Part shown: positions 1-7,120 of the stretch, piece by piece
How positions within the stretch are numbered: the stretch's first letter is position 1
Layout of the letters: each line of letters starts with the position of its first letter
Source: an uncultured Collinsella sp.
GTDB taxonomy: Bacteria; Actinomycetota; Coriobacteriia; Coriobacteriales; Coriobacteriaceae
Length of the DNA: 36,357 nucleotides
Direction: 5' to 3'
Assembly: GCA_900554465.1 (NCBI GenBank)
Contig: USHF01000002.1
Coordinates: 1 to 36,357, forward strand
Made by a program: the position numbers and the translations under genes
Notes under the pieces: generated by a model
Told to the model about the DNA's origin: nothing
Database searches by the model: none
Seen by the model: the letters and a program-made list of their open reading frames with translations, nothing else

Positions 1-44
1 ATCTGCGCATGTCTCGTGGGCTCGGAGATGTGTATAAGAGACAG
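1..44. other. Nextera adapter remnant (artefact)
   Basis: Positions 11-44 are the Illumina Nextera read-2 adapter, ending in the transposase mosaic end (AGATGTGTATAAGAGACAG at 26-44). Positions 3-10 (CTGCGCAT) are the reverse complement of an 8-base i7 index and positions 1-2 are the end of the P7 sequence. Genomic sequence starts at 45. Nothing here should be annotated as biology. Confidence 0.98.
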
Positions 45-203
45 CCATCAAGCTGGTTCTTAGGCTGTTCTTGATGGATGGGTTCGGGACTATGCCAGCG
101 TAAGCCGGATTTTTAACTTCGCCGTCGACTGGGCAACAACCGCCTTACCTTAGCGGGCGCCAATCGAGAGTCGATTATTGGGTCACCTCGTCCGCTGGCG
201 CAT

Positions 204-1670
204 TTATTCCGCACGCTCCAACAGTCGATACTTGCGGTTGCGACTCGTCGCCGGCGCTGTGGGCTCAAGCTCGCCTTGAGCAATGAGTGTGTTGACGCGC
301 GACCTAACCTGGGAAATTGTGAGCCCCGTGCGTTCTGCCAGCTCACGCGTCCCCAGCTCGCCGTAGTGTTTGAGTGCCGTCACAATTAAGCCCCCGCCAT
401 GATCGACCGGCTCGATCTTTGAACGGTAAAGTACGACCTTGAACCGATCGAACCCCGGGCAGAACAGGGGCTCGGCCAGACCATGCGCGCGCATGGCATC
501 GATCATCATCGGGATGCCCGAGCCATTGCCCTCAGCCGGCGAACCTGCGCCATCCGGCAGCGGAACAATCGACATGAGTTTCATGAGCGTCGCGTTGCGG
601 CACCGGGAGCTGCCGTCAAACAAGTTCTCGCGAGTCTTTCCTCCGTATAGGCCGCCGGGGTTCGTCACTTCGATACGGTCATCAAAGACGTCAACAGCGA
701 TCGACTGCCCACAGAACCGATCTCCGTATTCTCGGTGGATTACGGCGTTGGCGATTGCCTCGCGCAGGACCTCCTCGGGAATCTCCAGCGAGTCGACACG
801 CGAGACGCCTTGGATCGTCGAGGTTCGCCGCAAATTCTTGGCGACTGCCGCGACGGCATCCGAGATCATTTCGCCCAACGTTCCCTCGCAGATCGTACGG
901 TCCATGAACCTCAACGACCCCGCCGCGCCCTTCTGCGTTCCGGCATAGACCGCCACATCGATAAAGAGCTTAGGATAGAACTGCTGAGGATAGGCACCCG
1001 CAGCCAGGAGCCCGGCCTTAGTAACTTTGCCCTGGGGGTCGAGGAAATTCAGGCGCTCCAGCTTCGTTTTCTTGTCCGGCGCGCCGCGCATTGCCCGAGG
1101 TGTCAGCGAGAAAGCACGCTCTATCGTGCGATCGACCAGTGCCTCGTCAAGATCGCCTGCAACCGCGCCGGGCACTGCATCGCGATCGCTAGGACTCGTC
1201 CGCTCGTATGACGACAGTGCCAAAACCTCGGTCGATGAAAGTGGCACGTCTTTGTCATCAATGCGCTTGTAGCTGCCGCCCTGGGCGCCGCGTTCTATTA
1301 CATAGCAGGGCTTGCTCGACGGGTCGAGCTCCTCAATCGTGATAACGAGAACCACGGTGCCCCGAAGCTCCACGCGCTCAATAGTGTATTTGGGCGGATT
1401 GGCCAGTTTTCCGCGACCGCCGGCATCACCCATGCCTGCGACAAATTGGTTGAGCACCTTCTCGGTCTCAAAGTCCTCAACCGGGACAAAGCCCGCGCGC
1501 TCGTTCACGCCGAGCACGATAATTCCGCCGGCGGTATTCGCGAATGCGCTAACCGTTTCCCATACGTCGCGAGAAAGCGTCGTGGCGCTCTCCTTGACCT
1601 CGACGCTAAGATCGTCCGAGCCCATGCGCCTTAAAGACTCGAGCAGACCGATCAGCTCGTTCTCGTTCAT
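204..1670 (-). CDS. AlbA_2-domain ATP-binding protein / putative transcriptional regulator (RecG C-terminal-like)
   Basis: 488 aa if started at the ATG at 1670. A GTG six bases upstream (1676) is also in frame, but the AAAGGA ribosome binding site lies 7 bases before the ATG and overlaps the GTG region. The N-terminus (about residues 5-130) is an AlbA_2/Schlafen-type domain with VEVKE and SAFANTAGGIIVLGV. The middle (about 280-400) resembles the HATPase_c_4 domain of COG2865 proteins (EALREAIANAVIHREY-like stretch, then DRIEVTNPGGL). The last 55 residues look like a winged helix (GELGTRELAERTGLTISQVR). Family members are usually called putative transcriptional regulators or RecG-like helicases, although no helicase core is present. 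It is a single gene. The repeated motif upstream suggests autoregulation, which is inference. Confidence 0.85.
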   Translation of the reverse strand: MNENELIGLLESLRRMGSDDLSVEVKESATTLSRDVWETVSAFANTAGGIIVLGVNERAGFVPVEDFETEKVLNQFVAGMGDAGGRGKLANPPKYTIERVELRGTVVLVITIEELDPSSKPCYVIERGAQGGSYKRIDDKDVPLSSTEVLALSSYERTSPSDRDAVPGAVAGDLDEALVDRTIERAFSLTPRAMRGAPDKKTKLERLNFLDPQGKVTKAGLLAAGAYPQQFYPKLFIDVAVYAGTQKGAAGSLRFMDRTICEGTLGEMISDAVAAVAKNLRRTSTIQGVSRVDSLEIPEEVLREAIANAVIHREYGDRFCGQSIAVDVFDDRIEVTNPGGLYGGKTRENLFDGSSRCRNATLMKLMSIVPLPDGAGSPAEGNGSGIPMMIDAMRAHGLAEPLFCPGFDRFKVVLYRSKIEPVDHGGGLIVTALKHYGELGTRELAERTGLTISQVRSRVNTLIAQGELEPTAPATSRNRKYRLLERAE

Positions 1671-1721
1671 CTGCACGTCCTTTCGCTCGGTCCGGCGGAG
1701 AATGCCGCGAATAGATTTCCT

Positions 1722-1968
1722 TCGTCTCTCAGTTATCTCTCGTAATTATCTCTTGTCTCTCTGTTATCTCTCGTATTAGAGATGAGTGAAAGATGAGAGA
1801 TAAGATATCTACCATCTGTTTCATTTAAACATGTTTTTGCTGGTAGAACAATCAGTATTGAGACAATACCGTGATTTCTTGTCTCTTTGCTGCTCAGTTA
1901 TCTCTCATATTCATCTCTCGTCTTTCTGTTATCTCTCGTATTAGTGACGAATGAGAGATGAGAGATGC
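1722..1968. promoter_or_regulatory. Repeated TTATCTCTC operator-like array upstream of the AlbA_2 gene
   Basis: A 50-bp segment (1730-1779) recurs at 1895-1944 with about five mismatches. Both copies end in the identical 19-mer CTGTTATCTCTCGTATTAG. TTATCTCTC at 1764-1772 is matched by its perfect reverse complement GAGAGATAA at 1795-1803, and GAGAGATGA/GAGAGATG copies follow the second repeat at 1953-1967. The array lies directly before the AlbA_2 gene start. Multiple spaced inverted copies suggest a cooperative regulator-binding region. The cognate protein is not known. Confidence 0.6.
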
Positions 1969-2015
1969 GTAAGTTATGGACGAGCGTGGATTTTTGGTCA
2001 GTCGGAAAATCCCTC

Positions 2016-2053
2016 AAAAAAAACGGGGCCGGCCTTACGCCGAGCCCCGTTTT
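2016..2053 (-). terminator. Rho-independent terminator of PTS locus 1
   Basis: On the minus strand the perfect 10-bp stem AAAACGGGGC/GCCCCGTTTT (2044-2053 with 2020-2029) is followed by an uninterrupted T run (2023-2016). It lies about 45 bases past the IID stop codon. Confidence 0.92.
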
Positions 2054-2098
2054 CAAACGGTCAGTTAGCTATCCAACGCGCGAGCATAGCAGCCAACA

Positions 2099-2947
2099 TT
2101 ACGCCGCCGCGAACACTCCCAAACCCGTTCCGATGATGCAGATCGCGAAGATGCCAATAATAATCCAAATGGTCTTGACACCCTTTTTATAGAGGGCAAC
2201 GCAAGCGAACGTTGCCAGCAAGGGCAGCAGACCGGGGAAGATCGAATCGAACAGATCCTGCAGGACAATCTCCGAACCACCCACGTTAAAGGTCAAAGCA
2301 GTGGACAGCGAGACCTGTGCCGCAATCATCGCGCCGATAACGGTCATTCCGAGGACGCCGGCAGCATGCGTCATGCGAGACATAAGGTTGTTCTCTTCGG
2401 ACTGCTGCAGGAACTTGGTTCCCAGGTCGTATCCCAGATGGGCGGCGACGATACGCGTTGCAAAGTTAATCACGGAGTAGATGAGTGCGTACACGATGGG
2501 GCCGAGCGGGTTGCCCGTCGAAGCGATACCAATACCAATGCCGGCAGCGACCACGCGGAACGTACCCCAGTAGAACGAATCGCCAATGCCGGAAAGCGGT
2601 CCCATGAGGCCGACCTTCATGGCGTTAATCGAGGACGTGTCGAAGTTCTTATCGGCAGCCGCCTGCTCTTCCATCGAAACCGTTAGGCCGGCTACAAACG
2701 GAAGCACATGAGGCGTGATGTTAAAGAACTCAGTATGGCGATCGAGCGCCGCATAGTAATCGTCGTCGTTGGGATAGATCTTTCGCAGGGGCTTCTGAAT
2801 GGTGTACATGAAGCCCATTGCCATCATCTTGTCGTACGACTGCGAGCACTGGCTCGTAAACTGGCGAAGGAACATGCTCCGATACATATCGGGAGTCATA
2901 ATCGCATCCTTCTTGGCCTCTTTGAGGTCGGTGTTCTGGGTAGCCAT
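2099..2947 (-). CDS. PTS system mannose/fructose/sorbose-family IID component (locus 1)
   Basis: 282 aa, the usual length for Man-family (TC 4.A.6) IID membrane subunits. It has the family signature GLMGPLSGIGDSFYWGTFR around residue 112, a cytoplasmic N-terminal half and hydrophobic C-terminal helices. With IIC it forms the sugar-translocating membrane unit; IIB passes the phosphate to the substrate. Its ATG shares one base with the TAA stop of IIC (TAATG at 2949-2945) and AGGAGGA precedes it, so the two genes are translationally coupled. It is the last gene of the locus, followed by a strong terminator. The substrate is inferred from the neighbouring deglycase to be a glycated amine rather than a plain sugar. 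Confidence 0.93.
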   Translation of the reverse strand: MATQNTDLKEAKKDAIMTPDMYRSMFLRQFTSQCSQSYDKMMAMGFMYTIQKPLRKIYPNDDDYYAALDRHTEFFNITPHVLPFVAGLTVSMEEQAAADKNFDTSSINAMKVGLMGPLSGIGDSFYWGTFRVVAAGIGIGIASTGNPLGPIVYALIYSVINFATRIVAAHLGYDLGTKFLQQSEENNLMSRMTHAAGVLGMTVIGAMIAAQVSLSTALTFNVGGSEIVLQDLFDSIFPGLLPLLATFACVALYKKGVKTIWIIIGIFAICIIGTGLGVFAAA

Positions 2948-3720
2948 TAGAAGTCCTCCTCTTCATCTGCAGCAACCGCCTGCGGACCGGACGAGCCCTC
3001 GCGGAAGGCCAGGAGCAGCGCGACGCAAATGGCAGCTGCGGCGACGCCGACCACGTCCATCTTGAGGTAAATGACCATAATGAAGCCGATGAACAGCCAA
3101 GGAAGAAGCTTGTTGTCGCCCATGGTCCTAATAAGAAGAGCGAAGCCGATGCAGACCATTACGCCGGACGCAACGTTGAGGCCGTCCATCACAAACTGCG
3201 GAATCGCGCTGAGCGCATTGTTGATGAGGTCGGCACCAAAGAACAGCGACCCAAACACCAGCAGTGCAGACGGAATGCCAATCGACAGCGGCACGATGGT
3301 CAGATGGTACAGATTCGCCTTGGCAAGATCGCGATTTGCCAGAGCGGTCTCAATCTTCTTACAGGCAAAGGCACCCGGAACGGCGTAGCAGAAGTTGCGC
3401 CACACCTGAAGGAAGACGGAGACGGGAAGGGCGAGCGCGACGGCAGTTGCCGTGCCCGTACCCGTAATGACGGCAAACGCGCAGCCAAGCACGCCGGAGG
3501 CATAGACCTCGGGAGGAACCGCCGCGCCGACCATGATGGCGCCCATGAACATGGACTCCAAAGCAGCGCCGACGATAACGCCCTGCTGGACATCGCCAAG
3601 AATCAGGCCGACAAACAGGCTCGTAAACAGCGGACGACCAAGCATCGTAATGCCAAATAATTGCTCGTCCATGGACGCAATAAATGCGACCAGTGCAATT
3701 AGAAGATACTGGACAACCAT
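2947..3720 (-). CDS. PTS system mannose-family IIC component (locus 1)
   Basis: 257 aa and highly hydrophobic. It starts MVVQYLLIALVAFIASMDEQ and contains GLILGDVQQGVIVGAALE and AVPPEVYASGVLGCAFAV, typical of Man-family IIC channels. The C-terminus ends in an acidic cytoplasmic tail (ADEEEDF). The start is the ATG at 3720. Only a weak GGGG-like ribosome binding site lies upstream, and a 13-bp stem hairpin sits in the 81-base gap between the deglycase gene and this gene. It overlaps IID by one base. It forms the membrane channel together with IID. Confidence 0.92.
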   Translation of the reverse strand: MVVQYLLIALVAFIASMDEQLFGITMLGRPLFTSLFVGLILGDVQQGVIVGAALESMFMGAIMVGAAVPPEVYASGVLGCAFAVITGTGTATAVALALPVSVFLQVWRNFCYAVPGAFACKKIETALANRDLAKANLYHLTIVPLSIGIPSALLVFGSLFFGADLINNALSAIPQFVMDGLNVASGVMVCIGFALLIRTMGDNKLLPWLFIGFIMVIYLKMDVVGVAAAAICVALLLAFREGSSGPQAVAADEEEDF

Positions 3721-3741
3721 TTAGATCAACCCCAGAAACAG

Positions 3742-3780
3742 GTCTGCAGGCGAGGCATTCTGCGCAGCTCGCCTGCAGAC
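3742..3780 (-). promoter_or_regulatory. Intercistronic hairpin between deglycase 1 and IIC
   Basis: Perfect 13-bp inverted repeat GTCTGCAGGCGAG/CTCGCCTGCAGAC with a 13-base loop, lying between two co-directional genes. No T run follows on the minus strand, so it is unlikely to be a strong terminator. An mRNA stability or processing element that lowers IIC/IID relative to the soluble genes is plausible. Confidence 0.6.
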
Positions 3781-3801
3781 AACCACAGCAATTTGAGAGG
3801 A

Positions 3802-4836
3802 TTAGTAGTTCATCTGGTGATAGTAACGACGCGTGGTGAGCGGGTGGTTACGGACGTGCTCGAGATGGCAGCTCAGACGCTCGGTGATGGTGTAGGTGAC
3901 CATCGGGGAGACGATCTTGCGGAACTCGGGGTCGCTGAACGGCAGCTCGACCTCGGCGGTGTCAAACTTGTTCACGCGGACGTTGACGCCCTTCTCGTCG
4001 GCGAGCATGTGGGTGAAGTTGTCCACGCGGTCCATGAGCTTGCGGGTGTCGTCCTCGCCGTAGAGCATGATGAGGCTCGTGCCCTCCTCGCACAGTTCGA
4101 TGGTGCCGTGGAAGAACTCGGCGGCGTGGATAGACTTGGTCTTGATCCACTGCATCTCCTCGAGAATGCACATAGCGTAGTCGTAGGCCTCACCCCAGAG
4201 CATGCCGGAGCCAATCACCATGTGGTAATCGGTGTCCTTGAAGTCCTCAGCCATGGCGGCGCAGCGCTCGTCCTGGGCGTCCTTGGCCTTGATGAGGTAC
4301 GGAGCGATGTTGCCGAACTCCTCCATGAAGGTGTCGTACTTGGGGAAGGCGCCGGCGTTCTTGAGGAAGCGGGCGACCAGCGTGATCTGGTAGGTGTAGA
4401 TGGCCTCGCACAGAACGTCGTCCTCGGCGAAGCTGAAGAACTTGTAATCGGCGTACTCAGTGGCCGGGGTGTTGTCGTTGGAGACATACATCAGCGTGCG
4501 GGCGCCCTGCTCCTGGCAGAACTTGGCGGCCTCGATGATCTCGGGGGTGGTGCCGGTACGGGTGGAGAAGACGCAGACCGAGTCCTTGTTGAAGGTCTTG
4601 GGCGGGCATGCGAGGAACTCAGCGGCGATCTCGCAGTGGACGTCGACGTCGGCCGTGGTGGTCTCGACCCAATACTTCATCGGGAGCGTGTGGGCCCAGG
4701 TGCCGCCGCAGCCGATGAAGAAGATGTTGGAATAACCCTGCTCGCAGACCTCGTCCACGGCAGCCTCAATCTGAGGACGGAGAGCGAGGGCATCGCTCAC
4801 AACCTTCTCGTAACGAGGCTCATCGAAATTGAACAT
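3802..4836 (-). CDS. SIS-domain fructosamine 6-phosphate deglycase-like protein (deglycase 1)
   Basis: 344 aa with two SIS (sugar isomerase) domains, roughly residues 25-160 and 195-330. The first carries FFIGCGGTWAH and FSTRTGTTPE, which would bind the sugar phosphate. EEMQW (E227) and AAEFFHGTIE (H243) match the positions of the catalytic Glu and His of Salmonella FraB, and the protein ends RRYYHQMNY, like the RRYYGGLVEY end of E. coli FrlB. The predicted reaction is hydrolysis of a 6-phosphorylated Amadori compound to hexose 6-phosphate plus amine. The exact substrate is unknown. It starts at ATG 4836 with AGGAG 6 bases upstream. It has its own promoter region because a terminator separates it from IIB. 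It is the most divergent of the four paralogues here (HGTIE instead of HGPFE). Confidence 0.82.
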   Translation of the reverse strand: MFNFDEPRYEKVVSDALALRPQIEAAVDEVCEQGYSNIFFIGCGGTWAHTLPMKYWVETTTADVDVHCEIAAEFLACPPKTFNKDSVCVFSTRTGTTPEIIEAAKFCQEQGARTLMYVSNDNTPATEYADYKFFSFAEDDVLCEAIYTYQITLVARFLKNAGAFPKYDTFMEEFGNIAPYLIKAKDAQDERCAAMAEDFKDTDYHMVIGSGMLWGEAYDYAMCILEEMQWIKTKSIHAAEFFHGTIELCEEGTSLIMLYGEDDTRKLMDRVDNFTHMLADEKGVNVRVNKFDTAEVELPFSDPEFRKIVSPMVTYTITERLSCHLEHVRNHPLTTRRYYHQMNY

Positions 4837-4875
4837 CCCTTACTCCTAACTCACTTGGATGAACCCTTCATTCAT

Positions 4876-4900
4876 CCCATGACGTTATAATACTTTATAT
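4876..4900. promoter_or_regulatory. Promoter/operator of deglycase 1 (ACGTTATA motif)
   Basis: GACGTTATAAT at 4881-4891 is shared, in reverse orientation, with the promoter of the IIAB gene at 26429-26439. On the minus strand it provides TATTAT, a fair -10 element. An internal promoter here explains how deglycase 1, IIC and IID are expressed downstream of the terminator at 4947-4980. Confidence 0.45.
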
Positions 4901-4946
4901 AACTAACTATGCAAGAACTATTTCAGATTTTTTTGATTTTTCTTTA

Positions 4947-4980
4947 ATAAAAAGCCCGCCGATCAAATAATCGACGGGCT
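4947..4980 (-). terminator. Terminator inside PTS locus 1, after IIB
   Basis: On the minus strand AGCCCGTCGAT (4980-4970) pairs with ATCGGCGGGCT (4963-4953) with one mismatch, followed by TTTTTATT. It divides the locus into GntR/IIA/IIB upstream and deglycase/IIC/IID downstream. It probably attenuates rather than fully stops the transcript, because IIA, IIB, IIC and IID must be made together. Confidence 0.85.
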
Positions 4981-5030
4981 AAAGAAAGGAGGATCTAGTT
5001 AATAAATGCTAGACAATGGCATGTTTCCAG

Positions 5031-5504
5031 CTAGAAAACGTCCTTGGCAAATACCTTTGAGTCATTGGGAACCTGACGGATTTCGATAACCACGCCATCG
5101 TTCACAAGCTCTTGGATATGCTCGGCATCGGTTTCGGTCGCAAAGATCGCGGGGGTCGGATGAAGCGTGGTCTCGGGAGACTTTCGAGTTCCGCCCAAAT
5201 TGATCTCCTTGATGTCTTTGCAACCCTTAGCAAGGCGATAGGCATCCTCGATCGTCTCGACAATGATAAACAGCGAATACTTGTCGGTGACGCCGCTGCT
5301 GAGCGCCTCGATGGCCGCGTTTACGTCTTTTATGACGAGCTTCACGCCGTTGGGACGAGCCAGCCTCAAAGCGGCTTTTCTCATGTCGTCTTTTGCCACG
5401 GCATCGCTGGCACACAGGATGCAATCGACATCCAGCGCATGCGTCCAAGACATGGCGACCTGGCCGTGAATCAATCGGTAATCGACCCTCGTAAGCTTAA
5501 TCAT
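5031..5504 (-). CDS. PTS system mannose-family IIB component (locus 1)
   Basis: 157 aa from the ATG at 5504, which has GGAG 9 bases upstream. Another in-frame ATG at 5513 abuts that GGAG directly and is less likely. It begins MIKLTRVDYRLIHGQVAMSW; H13 in RLIHGQ is the phosphorylated histidine of Man-family IIB proteins. It accepts phosphate from IIA and passes it to the sugar during transport through IIC/IID. It lies 62 bases after IIA. A terminator follows about 50 bases downstream. Confidence 0.93.
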   Translation of the reverse strand: MIKLTRVDYRLIHGQVAMSWTHALDVDCILCASDAVAKDDMRKAALRLARPNGVKLVIKDVNAAIEALSSGVTDKYSLFIIVETIEDAYRLAKGCKDIKEINLGGTRKSPETTLHPTPAIFATETDAEHIQELVNDGVVIEIRQVPNDSKVFAKDVF

Positions 5505-5566
5505 CGTAATCATCTCCGCGCGTAATAAAGGTAATGACAGGGTTGAATTATTCGTTGAAGCTTGAG

Positions 5567-5986
5567 CTAGAACTCTTCTTCTTCGACATCGGCAAGCATG
5601 TCCGCCGCCTCGCAAAGCTGAATAAACGAACGCGACCCCTCGACCGCGGCTTTGGCCTTGTCCGCATCCAGGGAGTCCAGCTGTGTAACCATTTCCACCA
5701 GCAGCGGCAAGTTCATTCCGGCGATCAACGTAAACGATCCGGTGGTCTGTCTCTGAATGAATTCGTTGTTTACAGAGCCGCCAAAGATGTCAGTTACGAC
5801 AAACCACGTGTCGGCCGGATCCTTCGACTCCATCCAAGCATCGATAAGCGCTGCGACATCCCTCGTGTCGTCATCGACATAGGCGCACAGACACTCGATT
5901 CGGTCGTTGGCGCCCATCAGAATCTCCAGAGAGCTTTTCATACCTTGGGCGAGATAACCATGACTCGCTAGCAATATCTTATTCAT
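5567..5986 (-). CDS. PTS system mannose-family IIA component (locus 1)
   Basis: 139 aa, begins MNKILLASHGYLAQGMKSSLE. H9 is the expected phosphohistidine, charged by HPr, and VTDIFGGSVNNE around residue 63 is the conserved second family motif. Soluble cytoplasmic protein. It ends in an acidic run (DVEEEEF). The start ATG has GGAG 4 bases upstream. It is followed by IIB and preceded, after about 150 bases, by GntR regulator 1. Standalone IIA and IIB contrast with the fused IIAB of locus 2. Confidence 0.93.
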   Translation of the reverse strand: MNKILLASHGYLAQGMKSSLEILMGANDRIECLCAYVDDDTRDVAALIDAWMESKDPADTWFVVTDIFGGSVNNEFIQRQTTGSFTLIAGMNLPLLVEMVTQLDSLDADKAKAAVEGSRSFIQLCEAADMLADVEEEEF

Positions 5987-5994
5987 AGTTCTCC

Positions 5995-6042
5995 AATATC
6001 AATAAGACGTACTATATTGTCATAACAAAGTATATAAGCAAT
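5995..6042. promoter_or_regulatory. Probable operator/promoter of IIA-IIB (locus 1)
   Basis: The AT-rich gap between GntR 1 and IIA contains GACGTACTATATTGT (6006-6020). ACTATATTGT recurs as ACTTATATTGT upstream of GntR 1 (about 6885-6895). The shared element suggests that GntR 1 controls both itself and IIA-IIB. GACGT also resembles the ACGTTATA motif seen at other promoters here. This rests on visual similarity only. Confidence 0.35.
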
Positions 6043-6098
6043 TTCCTTTTTGCGGTGCGTTAATTCTCTAATTCCGCGAACGGTAACAATTGGTCGGT

Positions 6099-6128
6099 AA
6101 AACGGCCGCTCCTTTTACAGAACGGCCG
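6099..6128 (-). terminator. Weak terminator after GntR 1
   Basis: On the minus strand CGGCCG (6128-6123) pairs with CGGCCG (6108-6103) around a 14-base loop and is followed by TTTT. The stem is short. It lies 8 bases past the GntR 1 stop codon. Confidence 0.5.
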
Positions 6129-6135
6129 CCCTTGC

Positions 6136-6840
6136 TTACAGATAGAACTTCAGTCGCTCGGTGCAGTACACCTGACGGGAGATGAAAAGCGGCTCGCCGC
6201 TTGGAGCATAACGTTTATCGACAAACAGAAGCAGCGGAGAGTCCAGCTCCACGTTAAGGTATGCCGCCTCGAGCTCGCTCGCATAGCAGACCGCGAGCGT
6301 ACGCGTGTTGGGGCCCATCTTGATCCCCTGGCGATCGAGTACCGCCATCAGCGAATCCTCGAGGGATTCATGCTCCAAAAAAGAAAGCGCAGCGGAATAG
6401 CTATTGGTTTCCAGCATCGTGGGCTTGTCATCCACAAGGCGCAGACGACGACTACGCAATACCTTTTGGGTATCGTCTACGCCCAGGAACTTCGCGTCTC
6501 GCAGGCTTGGGAAGTCCCAGCCCATTGCGAGAACCCTGGTAGACGCCTGTTTTCCCGCAAGCTGGCACGAATGGGTAAAGCTCTCACGGTCGTCCGCGGC
6601 ATACATCTGTGTGTCCGACGAAACGAACGTGCCCTTGCCGCGGCCCCTCTCAACAAGCCCAGCATCTTCCATTTCTTTAATTGCGGATCGAACCGTTATT
6701 CGGCTCACGCCAAATTGCTCGATGAGCTCCGCCTCGGTCGGGAGCTTATCTCCCGGGCGGTACGTGCCGTTGGCGATCGAATCAGAAAGCGCACGAACAA
6801 TCTGTTTGTACAGGGGGATAACGCTATTTGCTTCAACCAT
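6136..6840 (-). CDS. GntR-family (UTRA domain) transcriptional regulator 1
   Basis: About 234 aa. The N-terminal winged helix (IPLYKQIVRALSDSIANGTY, then ELIEQFGVSRITVRSAIKEM) is the GntR DNA-binding domain. It is followed by RGRGKGTFV and a C-terminal UTRA effector domain (about residues 90-234), which in this family senses sugar phosphates. Two close in-frame ATGs exist (6849 and 6840). The AAAGG motif is 1 base from the first and 10 from the second, so I prefer the second, not firmly. It is encoded directly upstream of IIA on the same strand and is probably the local repressor of PTS locus 1, induced by the imported phospho-compound. Confidence 0.9.
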   Translation of the reverse strand: MVEANSVIPLYKQIVRALSDSIANGTYRPGDKLPTEAELIEQFGVSRITVRSAIKEMEDAGLVERGRGKGTFVSSDTQMYAADDRESFTHSCQLAGKQASTRVLAMGWDFPSLRDAKFLGVDDTQKVLRSRRLRLVDDKPTMLETNSYSAALSFLEHESLEDSLMAVLDRQGIKMGPNTRTLAVCYASELEAAYLNVELDSPLLLFVDKRYAPSGEPLFISRQVYCTERLKFYL

Positions 6841-7120
6841 ATCAACCATACCTTTGCAAGGAATCAGCAGCTTATAGATAGATGACTTATATTGTATTGA
6901 ACTTTTTAGGAGTCCATATATTTCCTAAATGATTCGGTAAACGGGGTGTTATTTCACTTTAGCGGGATGCAGCGGCTACCCGCGGCATTCGTTATCAACC
7001 TAGCTAGGCTAGTCCACCCACATCGTCTCCAGTTCGCCGCAGAGCCGCGGCCCCATATGGGTATACTCACGAGGATTCGACTCGATTCGCCCCCCGCTGG
7101 GGTGTCAAAGGAGACTGCAT

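Noticed and set aside
45..147. Open frame on the minus strand running off the left end, next to a CCATCAAG/CTTGATGG inverted repeat
   Set aside because: Only about 33 codons are visible, with no start codon or ribosome binding site that I can defend and no recognisable family.
3793..4890. Long open frame opposite deglycase 1
   Set aside because: Leu/Val/Gly-rich antisense shadow of the SIS protein; similar shadows lie opposite the other deglycases and PTS genes.
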